Origin: Macrothele yani
Taxonomy: Eukaryota > Arthropoda > Arachnida > Araneae > Macrothelidae
Length of the DNA: 64,000 nt
Direction of reading: 5' to 3'
NCBI GenBank assembly: GCA_039090855.1
Contig: CM077034.1
Coordinates: forward strand, 229,016,505-229,080,504
Below are positions 21,244-34,700 of the stretch, piece after piece (positions within the stretch are counted from its first letter, which is position 1; each line of letters starts with the position of its first letter). Position numbers and translations under genes: made by a program. Below the pieces are notes generated by a model. The model was given only the letters and a program-made list of their open reading frames with translations, had not been told where the DNA came from and made no database searches.

Positions 21244-21334
21244 CATAGCTGCTTTTAATCTTTTAACTTCCTCTTCAGATGTTCTGTATGAGTCTAATTC
21301 TTCTTGCACTGCCTCAGCAACAGTGGGGAATGGG
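21244..21334 (-). CDS. Candidate host-gene exon (91 bp, internal)
   Basis: On the minus strand the sequence TCATATTCCAG|C begins an open segment that ends with a consensus donor, CTATG|GTAAGC. After one base completing the previous codon it encodes PFPTVAEAVQEELDSYRT then SEEEVKRLKAAM, which is charged, heptad-like and likely alpha-helical or coiled coil. It ends in phase 0 and joins in frame with the candidate exon at 5,016-4,940. If both are real, the roughly 16 kb of transposons between them is intron. I do not recognise the protein, and alternative acceptors are possible. Confidence 0.45.
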
Positions 21335-21859
21335 CTGGAATATGATGTACATGAATCTTAGAACATTGCATTTACATGAATCACTAAAATGTTCAAAGAA
21401 ACTAAAATCAAACAAACACAGGCACACTGTTTTACACAGGATCCTCACTCTTTTTCTTCCACAAAAAAATGAGCAATTTTTAAGGACTTTTAATTTTCGT
21501 ATACTGCATGATGATCGAAATCTATGTCTGTTGGTAAGAAAGTTATTGCTGCCTTCATAGATTTAGAGATAGCTTATGACTGAATGAATAGGGTACTTCT
21601 GTGGAAGGTACTAAATAAATACACAAAGTGAAAAAAGAACACCTAGAAGGAATTGGCGGACGATTAGGAAATTTGCATATGTTAAATGGGGTCAAGCTTA
21701 CGTAGGTGTGATGTTAATTTCGGGACCAACCGGTGAGCGCTTACGCCACAGCACGCCATAATATGCAAATTATCGTCGGTGGTATTTAAGGAGTACGGCG
21801 AAGTGAATGTAATCATTCGTCGGCGTACGGACACGTGCGAAGACCCCGAAGAAGCTGCA

Positions 21860-22870
21860 ATGCCTGGACATGGAAGACTTGTACGATTTCAGCAGTTATC
21901 GGACTTTGAGCGAGGTCGTCTAGTCGGACTCCGCGAGGCTGGGTGGTCGTATCGTGGCATTGCGGAGCGAATTGGACGGAAAGTATCGGTGGTGGTACGA
22001 TGGTGGCGTAGATGGTCCGAGGAACATTCCCACGTGAGAAGACGTGGGACCGGGAGTCACAGACGGACTGATGAGCGGACCGATCGACGCATAAGAAGAG
22101 CGGCGTTGTCAAGCAGAACATCCACTGCGACGCAAATCCGAGCTGCCCTTGCACCTGAGGTGACTGTGCGAACAATCCGCAACCGTCTACTGGATGCAGG
22201 ACTACGTGCACGTGTGCCTCTGGCATGTGTACCTCTGACTCCAGCCCACCGTCAGGAACGGCTGCAGTGGTGTCGCCAACGTCTGCACTGGAGAACGCAA
22301 TGGCGATCTGTCGTGTTCAGCGATGAAAGCAGATTCTGCTTGGGAGCCTCCGATGGCCGTATGTGTGTTTGCAGATGCACTGGGGAGCATCTCCACCCTT
22401 CATGCATCCGCCAGCGACACACAGGGCCTACACCTGGTCTCCTGGTGTGGGGAGCGATCAGCTATCACTCCCGTACACAACTAGTGTTTGTACCGGGTAC
22501 GTTAAACATCACCTGCTACATCAACAACATCATTCAGCCCGTTGTTGTGCCATTTGTAAGGTTCATCGTGGTGTTTTCCAGCAAGATAACGCACGCCCAC
22601 ACACGGCACGTGCAATGCAACATGCACTTCAGGGTGTGAGACAACTTCCATGGCCACCGGATTTGTCCCCCATTGAGCACGTGTGATATTTTATGGGACA
22701 ACAACTTCTCCGGTCTCCACGGCCAGCCACGACCATCCCCGATTTAGGCGTCCAGGTTGAGGATGCTTGGAACTCAATACCCCAAACTTACATCCAACAT
22801 CTGTACGACAGACTCCATGCCAGAATTGCACAGTGTGACGCAGTTCATGGCGGTTCAACCTCGTACTAAC
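21860..22870 (+). pseudogene. Tc1-like DDE transposase (Tc1-A), nearly complete but frameshifted
   Basis: Starts at ATG 21,860 (MPGHGRLVRFQQLSDFERGR). The order is: paired-type helix-turn-helix (LREAGWSYRGIAERIGRKVS), basic linker (RRRGTGSHRRTDERTDRRIR), LRARVPLACVPLTPAHRQER, first catalytic aspartate in VVFSDESRF, LLVWGAISYHS, a frameshift near 22,558, and VFQQDNARPHTARAM with the second aspartate. DLSPIEHV has the catalytic glutamate, then a TGA stop in place of W, and the C-terminus IQHLYDRLHARIAQCDAV ends GGSTSY. Its left flank and 5' end are the best-preserved transposase start in the window. Inactive because of the frameshift and stop. Confidence 0.85.
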
Positions 22871-25800
22871 CATGTTACATGGAAATGTTATTTTTCAGTT
22901 TACCAGCAAATACAGCTGTATTTTGCCATAATGTTTTGATCACGTTATCCTCTGTATTCTGTTATGTATAAATTTCGTTGGTATCAGATGTCTCCTTCTT
23001 GGTGTTCTTTTTTCATTTTCTAGCCACGACCATCTCCGATTTACGCGTCCAGGTTGAGGATGCTTGGAACTCAATACCCCAAACTTACATCCAACATCTG
23101 TACGACAGACTCCATGCCAGAATTGCACAGTGTGACGCAGTTCATGGCGGTTCAACCTCGTACTAACCATGTTACATGGAAATGTTATTTTTCAGTTTAC
23201 CAGCAAATACAGCTGTATTTTGCCATAATGTTTTGATCACGTTATCCTCTGTATTCCTGTTATGTATAAATTTCGTTGGTATCAGATGTCTCCTTCTTGG
23301 TGTTCTTTTTTCACTTTCTAGCCACGACCATCCCCGATTGAGGCGTCCAGGTTGAGGATGCTTGGAACTCAATACCCCAAACTTACATCCAACATCTGTA
23401 CGACAGACTCCATGCCAGAATTGCACAGTGTGACGCAGTTCATGGCGGTTCAACCTCGTACTAACCATGTTACATGGAAATGTTATTTTTCAGTTTACCA
23501 GCAAATACAGCTGTATTTTGCCATAATGTTTTGATCACGTTATCCTCTGTATTCCGTTATGTATAAATTTCGTTGGTATCAGACGTCTCCTTCTTGGTGT
23601 TCTTTTTTCACTTTCCAGCCACGACCATCCCCGATTTAGGCGTCCAGGTTGAGGATGCTTGGAACTCAATACCCCAAACTTACATCCAACATCTGTACGA
23701 CAGACTCCATGCCAGAATTGCACAGTGTGACGCAGTTCATGGCGGTTCAACCTCGTACTAACCATGTTACATGGAAATGTTATTTTTCAGTTTACCAGCA
23801 AATACAGCTGTATTTTGCCATAATGTTTTGATCACGTTATCCTCTGTATTCCGTTTTGTATAAATTTCGTAGGTATCAGACGTCTCCTTCTTGGTGTTCT
23901 TTTTTCACTTTCTAGCCACGACCATCCCCGATTGAGGCATCCAGGTTGAGGATGCTTGGAACTCAATACCCCAAACTTCCATCCAACATCTGTACGACAG
24001 ACTCCATGCCAGAAGTGCACAGTGTGACGCAGTTCATGGCGGTTCAACCTCGTACTAACCATGTTACATGGAAATGTTATTTTTCAGTTTACCAGCAAAT
24101 ACAGCTGTATTTTGCCATAATGTTTTGATCACGTTATCCTCTGTATTCCGTTTTGTATAAATTTCGTTAGGTATCAGACGTCTCCTTCTTGGTGTTCTTT
24201 TTTCACTTTCCAGCCACGACCATCCCCGATTTAGGCGTCCAGGTTGAGGATGCTTGGAACTCAATACCCCAAACTTACATCCAACATCTGTACGACAGCC
24301 TCCATGCCAGAATTGCACAGTGTGACGCAGTTCATGGCGGTTCAACCTCGTACTAACCATGTTACATGGAAATGTTATTTTTCAGTTTACCAGCAAATAC
24401 AGCTGTATTTTGCCATAATGTTTTGATCACGTTATCCTCTGTATTCCGTTATGTATAAATTTCGTTGGTATCAGACGTCTCCTTCTTGGTGTTCTTTTTT
24501 CACTTTCTAGCCACAACCATCCCCGATTTAGGCGTCCAGGTTGAGGATGCTTGGAACTCAATACCCCAAACTTACATCCAACATCTGTACGACAGCCTCC
24601 ATGCCAGAATTGCACAGTGTGACGCAGTTCATGGCGGTTCAACCTCGTACTAACCATGTTACATGGAAATGTTATTTTTCAGTTTACCAGCAAATACAGC
24701 TGTATTTTGCCATAATGTTTTGATCACGTTATCCTCTGTATTCCGTTATGTATAAATTTCGTTGGTATCAGACATCTCCTTCTTGGTGTTCTTTTTTCAC
24801 TTTCTAGCCACAACCATCCCCGATTTGAGGCGTCCAGGTTGAGGATGCTTGGAACTCAATACCCCAAACTTACATCCAACATCTGTACGACAGACTCCAT
24901 GCCAGAACTGCACAGTGTGACGCAGTTCATGGCGGTTCAACCTCGTACTAACCATGTTACATGGAAATGTTATTTTTCAGTTTACCAGCAAATACAGCTG
25001 TATTTTGCCATAATGTTTTGATCACGTTATCCTCTGTATTCCGTTATGTATAAATTTCGTTGGTATCAGACGTCTCCTTCTTGGTGTTCTTTTTTCACTT
25101 TCTAGCCACGACCATCCCCGATTTAGGCGTCCAGGTTGAGGATGCTTGCAACTCAATACCCCAAACTTCCATCCAACATCTGTACGACAGACTCCATGCC
25201 AGAATTGCACAGTGTGACGCAGTTCATGGCGGTTCAACCTCGTACTAACCATGTTACATGGAAATGTTATTTTTCAGTTTACCAGCAAATACAGCTGTAT
25301 TTTGCCATAATGTTTTGATCACGTTATCCTCTGTATTCCGTTATGTATAAATTTCGTTGGTATCAGACGTCTCCTTCTTGGTGTTCTTTTTTCACTTTCT
25401 AGCCACGACCATCCCCGATTGAGGCGTCCAGGTTGAGGATGCTTGGAACTCAATACCCCAAACTTACATCCAACATCTGTACGACAGACTCCATGCCAGA
25501 ATTGCACAGTGTGACGCAGTTCATGGCGGTTCAACCTCGTACTAACAATGTTACATGGAAATGTTATTTTTCAGTTTACCAGCAAATACAGCTGTATTTT
25601 GCCATAATGTTTTGATGACGTTATCCTCTGTATTCCGTTATGTATAAATTTCGTTGGTATCAGACGTCTCCTTCTTGGTGTTCTTTTTTCACTTTCTAGC
25701 CACGACCATCCCCGATTTAGGCGTCCAGGTTGAGGATGCTTGGAACTCAATACCCCAAACTTACATCCAACATCTGTACGACAGACTCCATGCCAGAATT

Positions 25801-28370
25801 GCACAGTGTGACGCAGTTCATGGCGGTTCAACCTCGTACTAACCATGTTACATGGAAATGTTATTTTTCAGTTTACCAGCAAATACAGCTGTATTTTGCC
25901 ATAATGTTTTGATCACGTTATCCTCTGTATTCCGTTATGTATAAATTTCGTTGGTATCAGACGTCTCCTTCTTGGTGTTCTTTTTTCACTTTCTAGCCAC
26001 GACCATCCCCGATTTAGGCGTCCAGGTTGAGGATGCTTGGAACTCAATACCCCAAACTTACATCCAACATCTGTACGACAGACTCCATGCCAGAATTGCA
26101 CAGTGTGACGCAGTTCATGGCGGTTCAACCTCGTACTAACCATGTTACATGGAAATGTTATTTTTCAGTTTACCAGCAAATACAGCTGTATTTTGCCATA
26201 ATGTTTTGATCACGTTATCCTCTGTATTCCGTTATGTATAAATTTCGTTGGTATCAGACGTCTCCTTCTTGGTGTTCTTTTTTCACTTTCTAGCCACGAC
26301 CATCCCCGATTTAGGCGTCCAGGTTGAGGATGCTTGGAACTCTATACCCCAAACTTACATCCAACATCTGTACTACAGACTCTATGCCAGAATTGCACAG
26401 TGTGACGCAGTTCATGGCGGTTCAACCTCGTACTAACCATGTTACATGGAAATGTTATTTTTCAGTTCACCAGCAAATACAGCTGTATTTTGCCATAATG
26501 TTTTGATCACGTTATCCTCTGTATTCCGTTATGTATAAATTTCGTTGGTATCAGACGTCTCCTTCTTGGTGTTCTTTTTTCACTTTCTAGCCACGACCAT
26601 CCCCGATTTAGGCGTCCAGGTTGAGGATGCTTGGAACTCTATACCCCAAACTTACATCCAACATCTGTACTACAGACTCCATGCCAGAATTGCACAGTGT
26701 GACGCAGTTCATGGCGGTTCAACCTCGAACTAACCATGTTACATGGAAATGTTATTTTTCAGTTCACCAGCAAATACAGCTGTATTTTGCCATAATGTTT
26801 TGATCACGTTATCCTCTGTATTCCGTTATGTATAAATTTCGTTGGTATCAGACGTCTCCTTCTTGGTGTTCTTTTTTCACTTTCTAGCCACGACCATCCC
26901 CGATTGAGGCGTCCAGGTTGAGGATGCTAGGAACTCAATACCCCAAACTTACATCCAACATCTGTACGACAGACTCCATGCCAGAATTGCACAGTGTGAC
27001 GCAGTTCATGGCGGTTCAACCTCGTACTAACCATGTTACATGGAAATGTTATTTTTCAGTTCACCAGCAAATACAGCTGTATTTTGCCATAATGTTTTGA
27101 TCACGTTATCCTCTGTATTCCGTTATGTATAAATTTCGTTGGTATCAGACGTCTCCTTCTTGGTGTTCTTTTTTCACTTTCTAGCCACGACCATCCCCGA
27201 TTGAGGCGTCCAGGTTGAGGATGCTAGGAACTCAATACCCCAAACTTACATCCAACATCTGTACGACAGACTCCATGCCAGAATTGCACAGTGTGACGCA
27301 GTTCATGGCGGTTCAACCTCGTACTAACCATGTTACATGGAAATGTTATTTTTCAGTTTACCAGCAAATACAGCTGTATTTTGCCATAATGTTTTGATCA
27401 CGTTATCCTCTGTATTCCGTTATGTATAAATTTCGTTGGTATCAGACGTCTCCTTCTTGGTGTTCTTTTTTCACTTTCTAGCCACGACCATCCCCGATTG
27501 AGGCGTCCAGGTTGAGGATGCTAGGAACTCAATACCCCAAACTTACATCCAACATCTGTACGACAGACTCCATGCCAGAATTGCACAGTGTGACGCAGTT
27601 CATGGCGGTTCAACCTCGTACTAACCATGTTACATGGAAATGTTATTTTTCAGTTTACCAGCAAATACAGCTGTATTTTGCCATAATGTTTTGATCACGT
27701 TATCCTCTGTATTCCGTTATGTATAAATTTCGTTGGTATCAGACGTCTCCTTCTTGGTGTTCTTTTTTCACTTTCTAGCCACGACCATCCCCGATTGAGG
27801 CGTCCAGGTTGAGGATGCTAGGAACTCAATACCCCAAACTTACATCCAACATCTGTACGACAGACTCCATGCCAGATCTGCACAGTGTGACGCAGTTCAT
27901 GGCGGTTCAACCTCGTACTAACCATGTTACATGGAAATGTTATTTTTCAGTTTACCAGCAAATACAGCTGTATTTTGCCATAATGTTTTGATCACGTTAT
28001 CCTCTGTATTCCGTTATGTATAAATTTCGTTGGTATCAGACGTCTCCTTCTTGGTGTTCTTGTTTCACTTTCTAGCCACGACCATCCCCGATTTAGGCGT
28101 CCAGGTTGAGGATGCTTGGAACTCAATACCCGAAACTTACATCCAACATCTGTACGACAGACTCCATGCCAGAATTGCACAGTGTGACGCAGTTCATGGC
28201 GGTTCAACCTCGTACTAACCATGTTACATGGAAATGTTATTTTTCAGTTTACCAGCAAATACAGCTGTATTTTGCCATAATGTTTTGATCACGTTATCCT
28301 CTGTATTCCGTTATGTATAAATTTCGTTGGTATCAGACGTCTCCTTCTTGGTGTTCTTTTTTCACTTTAC
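22730..28370 (+). repeat. 297-bp tandem array, 19 copies (3' end of Tc1-A)
   Basis: The segment beginning AGCCACGACCATCCCCGATT recurs every 297-298 bp; the internal landmark GAGGATGCTTGGAACTC starts at about 22,755, 23,052, 23,350 and onward to 28,104, giving 19 copies. Each unit carries the last 60 or so codons of the transposase, the stop, the 3' untranslated part and the inner TIR ending TTTTTTCACTTTC. The outermost TIR bases are lost at every internal junction, where CACTTTC joins (C/T)AGCCACG. The single copy of this segment in Tc1-D proves the origin. Confidence 0.95.
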
Positions 28371-28377
28371 ACCAGTG

Positions 28378-28526
28378 TAGTATCACTGGGAACCTACTCA
28401 ATAGTGTAAAAGCCATGTATGCTGGCAGTAGAGCTTGTGTATGAGTGAATAGTGTTGTATCAAAATGGTTTTCTATTGGAACAGGAGTCAGACGAGGTTG
28501 TGTAATGTCGTCATGGCTGTTAAATA
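28378..28526 (+). pseudogene. LINE RT fragment between Tc1-A and mariner-B
   Basis: Encodes NLLNSVKAMYAGSRACV, a stop, then VNSVVSKWFSIGTGVRRGCV and MSSWLLN. It matches the RT palm region of the copy at 14.5 kb just before its YADD. It is cut at a TA by mariner-B. Confidence 0.8.
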
Positions 28527-28701
28527 CAAGGTTTGTCCGAAAAGTAATAAGACCACTTTTCCTGGGCCAATCAGAAGGACTAGAGGGTGGTGTTCCCCGG
28601 CGCGACAGGTGGCGGTGTACGTTAGGTAAACGATCGATGTCTCGTCAGTTGGATCTGAGCTTTTACAGAGTGAGGATCGCTTGCGAAGTGGACAGCTGTG
28701 C

Positions 28702-31700
28702 GAGCGTCGCGTAACCGTCAAAACGCAGAAGGGTGTCGAACAGCGGTGTGAGCGTCACGTAACCGTCAAAACACAGAAGGGTGTCGAACAGCGGCGTGAG
28801 CGTCGCGTAACGGTCAAAACACAGAAGGGTGTCGAACAGCGGCGTGAGCGTCGCGTAACCGTCAAAACGCAGAAGGGTGTCGAACAGCGGTGTGAGCGTC
28901 GCGTAACGGTCAAAACGCAGAAGGGTGTCGAACAGCGGCGTGAGCGTCGCGTAACCGTCAAAACGCAGAAGGGTGTCGAACAGCGGCGTGAGCGTCGCGT
29001 AACGGTCAAAACGCAGAAGGGTGTCGAACAGCGGGGTGAGCGTCGCGTAACCGTCAAAACGCAGAAGGGTGTCGAACAGCGGCGTGAGCGTCGCGTAACG
29101 GTCAAAACACAGAAGGGTGTCGAACAGCGGGGTGAGCGTCGCGTAACGGTCAAAACACAGAAGGGTGTCGAACAGCGGTGTGAGCGTCGCGTAACGGTCA
29201 AAACACAGAAGGGTGTCGAACAGCGGGGTGAGCGTCGCGTAACAGTCAAAACACAGAAGGGTGTCGAACAGCGGGGTGAGCGTCGCGTAACGGTCAAAAC
29301 ACAGAAGGGTGTCGAACAGCGGCGTGAGCGTCGCGTAACAGTCAAAACGCAGAAGGGTGTCGAACAGCGGGGTGAGCGTCGCGTAACGGTCAAAACGCAG
29401 AAGGGTGTCGAACAGCGGGGTGAGCGTCGCGTAACCAGTCAAAACGCAGAAGGGTGTCGAACAGCGGTGTGAGCGTCGCGTAACGGTCAAAACGCAGAAG
29501 GGTGTCGAACAGCGGGGTGAGCGTCGCGTAACGGTCAAAACGCAGAAGGGTGTCGAACAGCGGCGTGAGCGTCGCGTAACGGTCAAAACACAGAAGGGTG
29601 TCGAACAGCGGGGTGAGCGTCGCGTAACGGTCAAAACGCAGAAGGGTGTCGAACAGCGGCGTGAGCGTCGCGTAACGGTCAAAACACAGAAGGGTGTCGA
29701 ACAGCGGCGTGAGCGTCGCGTAACGGTCAAAACGCAGAAGGGTGTCGAACAGCGGCGTGAGCGTCGCGTAACGGTCAAAACGCAGAAGGGTGTCGAACAG
29801 CGGCGTGAGCGTCGCGTAACGGTCAAAACGCAGAAGAGTGTCGAACAGCGGCGTGAGCGTCGCATAACCGTCAAAACGCAGAAGGGTGTCGAACAGCGGT
29901 GGGAGCGTCGCGTTATGGTCAAAACGCAGTAGGGTGTCGAACAGCGGTGTGAGCGTCGCGTAACCGTCAAAACGCAGAAGGGTGTCGAACAGCGGTGTGA
30001 GCGTCGCGTAACCGTCAAAACGCAGAAGGGTGTCGAACAGCGGCGTGAGCGTCGCGTAACGGTCAAAATGCAGAAGAGTGTCGAACAGCGGCGTGAGCGT
30101 CGCGTAACGGTCAAAACGCAGAAGGGTGTCGAACAGCGGTGTGAGCGTCGCGTAACGGTCAAAACGCAGAAGGGTGTCGAACAGCGGTGTGAGCGTCGCG
30201 TAACGGTCAAAACGCAGAAGGGTGTCGAACAGCGGCGTGAGCGTCGCGTAACCGTCAAAACGCAGAAGGGTGTCGAACAGCGGCGTGAGCGTCGCGTAAC
30301 CGTCAAAACGCAGAAGGGTGTCGAACAGCGGTGTGAGCGTCGCGTAACGGTCAAAACGCAGAAGGGTGTCGAACAGCGGCGTGAGCGTCGCGTAACGGTC
30401 AAAACGCAGAAGAGTGTCGAACAGCGGCGTGAGCGTCGCGTAACCGTCAAAACGCAGAAGGGTGTCGAACAGCGGCGTGAGCGTCGCGTAACGGTCAAAA
30501 CGCAGAAGGGTGTCGAACAGCGGTGTGAGCGTCGCGTAACGGTCAAAACGCAGAAGGGTGTCGAACAGCGGCGTGAGCGTCGCGTAACGGTCAAAACGCA
30601 GAAGGGTGTCGAACAGCGGCGTGAGCGTCGCGTAACGGTCAAAACGCATAGGGTGTCGAACAGCGGCGTGAGCGTTGCGTAACGGTCAAAACGCAGAAGA
30701 GTGTCGAACAGCGGCGTGAGCGTCGCATAACCGTCAAAACGCAGAAGAGTGTCGAACAGCGGTGGGAGCGTCGCGTTATGGTCAAAACGCAGTAGGGTGT
30801 CGAACAGCGGTGTGAGCGTCGCGTAACCGTCAAAACGCAGAAGGGTGTCGAACAGCGGTGTGAGCGTCGCGTAACCGTCAAAACGCAGAAGGGTGTCGAA
30901 CAGCGGCGTGAGCGTCGCGTAACGGTCAAAACGCAGAAGAGTGTCGAACAGCGGCGTGAGCGTCGCGTAACGGTCAAAAGGCAGAAGGGTGTCGAACAGC
31001 GGTGTGGGAGTCGCAAAACGGTCAAAACGCAGAAGGGTGTCGAACAGCGGCGTGAGCGTCGCGTAACCGTCAAAACGCAGAAGGGTGTCGAACAGCGGCG
31101 TGAGCGTCGCGTAACCGTCAAAACGCAGAAGGGTGTCGAACAGCGGCGTGAGCGTCGCGTAACGGTCAAAACGCAGAAGGGTGTCGAACAGCGGCGTGAG
31201 CGTCGCGTAACCGTCAAAACGCAGAAGGGTGTCGAACAGCGGTGTGAGCGTCGCGTAACGGTCAAAACGCAGAAGGGTGTCGAAAAGCGGTGTGAGCTTC
31301 GCATAACGGTCAAAACGCAGAAGAGTGTCGAACAGCGGCGTGAGCGTCGCATAACCGTCAAAACGCAGAAGAGTGTCGAACAGCGGCGTGAGCGTCGCGT
31401 AACGGTCAAAACGCAGAAGGGTGTCGAACAGCGGTGTGAGCGTCGCGTAACGGTCAAAACGCAGAAGGGTGTCGAACAGCGGCGTGAGCGTCGCGTAACG
31501 GTCAAAACGCAGAAGGGTGTCGAACAGCGGCGTGAGCGTCGCGTAACGGTCAAAACGCAGAAGGGTGTCGAACAGCGGCGTGAGCGTCGCGTAACGGTCA
31601 AAACGCAGAAGGGTGTCGAACAGCGGCGTGAGCGTCGCGTAACGGTCAAAACGCAGAAGGGTGTCGAACAGCGGCGTGAGCGTCGCGTAACGGTCAAAAC

Positions 31701-34700
31701 GCAGAAGGGTGTCGAACAGCGGTGTGAGCGTCGCGTAACGGTCAAAACGCAGAAGGGTGTCGAACAGCGGCGTGAGCGTCGCGTAACGGTCAAAACGCAG
31801 AAGGGCGTCGAACAGCGGGGTGAGCGTCGCGTAACGGTCAAAACACAGAAGGGTGTCGAACAGCGGGGTGAGCGTCGCGTAACGGTCAAAACACAGAAGG
31901 GTGTCGAACAGCGGGGTGAGCGTCGCGTAACGGTCAAAACACAGAAGGGTGTCGAACAGCGGCGTGAGCGTCGCGTAACGGTCAAAACACAGAAGGGTGT
32001 CGAACAGCGGCGTGAGCGTCGCGTAACGGTCAAAACGCAGAAGGGTGTCGAACAGCGGCGTGAGCGTCGCGTAACGGTCAAAACGCAGAAGGGTGTCGAA
32101 CAGCGGTGTGAGCGTCGCGTAACGGTCAAAACGCAGAAGGGTGTCGAACAGCGGCGTGAGCGTCGCGTAACGGTCAAAACGCAGAAGGGTGTCGAACAGC
32201 GGTGTGAGCGTCGCGTAACGGTCAAAACGCAGAAGGGTGTCGAACAGCGGCGTGAGCGTCGCGTAACGGTCAAAACGCAGAAGGGTGTCGAACAGCGGCG
32301 TGAGCGTCGCGTAACGGTCAAAACGCAGAAGGGTGTCGAACAGCGGCGTGAGCGTCGCGTAACGGTCAAAACGCAGAAGGGTGTCGAACAGCGGCGTGAG
32401 CGTCGCGTAACGGTCAAAACGCAGAAGGGTGTCGAACAGCGGCGTGAGCGTCGCGTAACGGTCAAAACGCAGAAGGGTGTCGAACAGCGGCGTGAGCGTC
32501 GCGTAACGGTCAAAACGCAGAAGGGTGTCGAACAGCGGCGTGAGCGTCGCGTAACGGTCAAAACGCAGAAGGGTGTCGAACAGCGGGGTGAGCGTCGCGT
32601 AACGGTCAAAACGCAGAAGGGTGTCGAACAGCGGCGTGAGCGTCGCGTAACGGTCAAAACGCAGAAGGGTGTCGAACAGCGGCGTGAGCGTCGCGTAACG
32701 GTCAAAACGCAGAAGGGTGTCGAACAGCGGCGTGAGCGTCGCGTAACGGTCAAAACGCAGAAGGGTGTCGAACAGCGGCGTGAGCGTCGCGTAACGGTCA
32801 AAACGCAGAAGGGTGTCGAACAGCGGCGTGAGCGTCGCGTAACGGTCAAAACGCAGAAGGGTGTCGAACAGCGGCGTGAGCGTCGCGTAACGGTCAAAAC
32901 GCAGAAGGGTGTCGAACAGCGGCGTGAGCGTCGCGTAACGGTCAAAACGCAGAAGGGTGTCGAACAGCGGTGTGAGCGTCGCGTAACGGTCAAAACGCAG
33001 AAGGGTGTCGAACAGCGGCGTGAGCGTCGCGTAACCGTCAAAACGCAGAAGGGTGTCGAACAGCGGGGTGAGCGTCGCGTAACGGTCAAAACACAGAAGG
33101 GTGTCGAACAGCGGGGTGAGCGTCGCGTAACAGTCAAAACACAGAAGGGTGTCGAACAGCGGGGTGAGCGTCGCGTAACGGTCAAAACGCAGAAGGGTGT
33201 CGAACAGCGGCGTGAGCGTCGCGTAACCGTCAAAACGCAGAAGGGTGTCGAACAGCGGTGTGAGCGTCGCGTAACGGTCAAAACGCAGAAGGGTGTCGAA
33301 CAGCGGCGTGAGCGTCGCGTAACGGTCAAAACGCAGAAGGGTGTCGAACAGCGGCGTGAGCGTCGCGTAACGGTCAAAACACAGAAGGGTGTCGAACAGC
33401 GGGGTGAGCGTCGCGTAACGGTCAAAACACAGAAGGGTGTCGAACAGCGGTGTGAGCGTCGCGTAACGGTCAAAACACAGAAGGGTGTCGAACAGCGGGG
33501 TGAGCGTCGCGTAACCGTCAAAACACAGAAGGGTGTCGAACAGCGGGGTGAGCGTCGCGTAACGGTCAAAACGCAGAAGGGTGTCGAACAGCGGCGTGAG
33601 CGTCGCGTAACCGTCAAAACGCAGAAGGGTGTCGAACAGCGGCGTGAGCGTCGCGTAACGGTCAAAACGCAGAAGGGTGTCGAACAGCGGGGTGAGCGTC
33701 GCGTAACAGTCAAAACGCAGAAGGGTGTCGAACAGCGGCGTGAGCGTCGCGTAACGGTCAAAACGCAGAAGGGTGTCGAACAGCGGCGTGAGCGTCGCGT
33801 AACGGTCAAAACGCAGAAGGGTGTCGAACAGCGGCGTGAGCGTCGCGTAACGGTCAAAACGCAGAAGGGTGTCGAACAGCGGCGTGAGCGTCGCGTAACG
33901 GTCAAAACGCAGAAGGGTGTCGAACAGCGGCGTGAGCGTCGCGTAACGGTCAAAACGCAGAAGGGTGTCGAACAGCGGCGTGAGCGTCGCGTAACGGTCA
34001 AAACGCAGAAGGGTGTCGAACAGCGGCGTGAGCGTCGCGTAACGGTCAAAACGCAGAAGGGTGTCGAACAGCGGCGTGAGCGTTGCGTAACGGTCAAAAC
34101 GCAGAAGAGTGTCGAACAGCGGCGTGAGCGTCGCGTAACCGTCAAAACGCAGAAGAGTGTCGAACAGCGGCGTGAGCGTCGCGTTATGGTCAAAACGCAG
34201 TAGGGTGTCGAACAGCGGCGTGAGCGTCGCGTAACCGTCAAAACGCAGAAGGGTGTCGAACAGCGGCGTGAGCGTCGCGTAACGGTCAAAACGCAGAAGG
34301 GTGTCGAACAGCGGCGTGAGCGTCGCGTAACGGTCAAAACGCAGAAGGGTGTCGAACAGCGGCGTGAGCGTCGCGTAACCGTCAAAACGCAGAAGGGTGT
34401 CGAACAGCGGCGTGAGCGTCACGAAACGGTCAAAACGCAGAAGGGTGTCGAACAGCGGCGTGAGCGTCACGTAACGTCAAAACGCAGAAGGGTGTCGAAC
34501 AGCGGCGTGAGCGTCGCGTAACGATCAAAACGCAGAAGGTTGTCGAACAGCGGCGTGAGCGTCGCGAAACGGTCAAAACGCAGAAGGGTGTCGAACAGCG
34601 GCGTGAGCGTCGCGTAACGGTCAAAACGCAGAAGGGTGTCGAACAGCGGCATGAGCGTCGCGTAACGGTCAAAACGCAGAAGGGTGTCGAACAGCGGCGT

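Larger units (their letters stand above)
21622..28377 (+). mobile_element. Tc1-A: Tc1-like element enlarged to 6.76 kb by 3'-end amplification
   Basis: The element begins CACAAAGTGAAAAAAGAAC after TA (21,620-21,621) and ends ...TTTACACCAGTG before TA (28,378-28,379), inside a LINE. The left TIR lacks the outer TGGCAG seen in Tc1-D, a short deletion. Tc1-D, its single-copy relative, is 1.39 kb; the extra length here is entirely the 297-bp array. The outermost terminus is present only once, at the far end. Confidence 0.9.

Noticed and set aside
22757..28288. Regular 60-76 codon open frames every 297 bp
   Set aside because: They are shadow frames or the transposase C-terminus within tandem copies of the Tc1-A 3' end, not separate genes.
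28663..34470. Very long minus-strand open frames (about 1,935 and 1,805 codons) of a 16-residue repeat in the 48-bp array
   Set aside because: They follow from a 48-bp period divisible by three without stops in that frame. The array lies inside a mariner, and the plus-strand frame is the one in register with the transposase. No start context or flanking gene supports expression.
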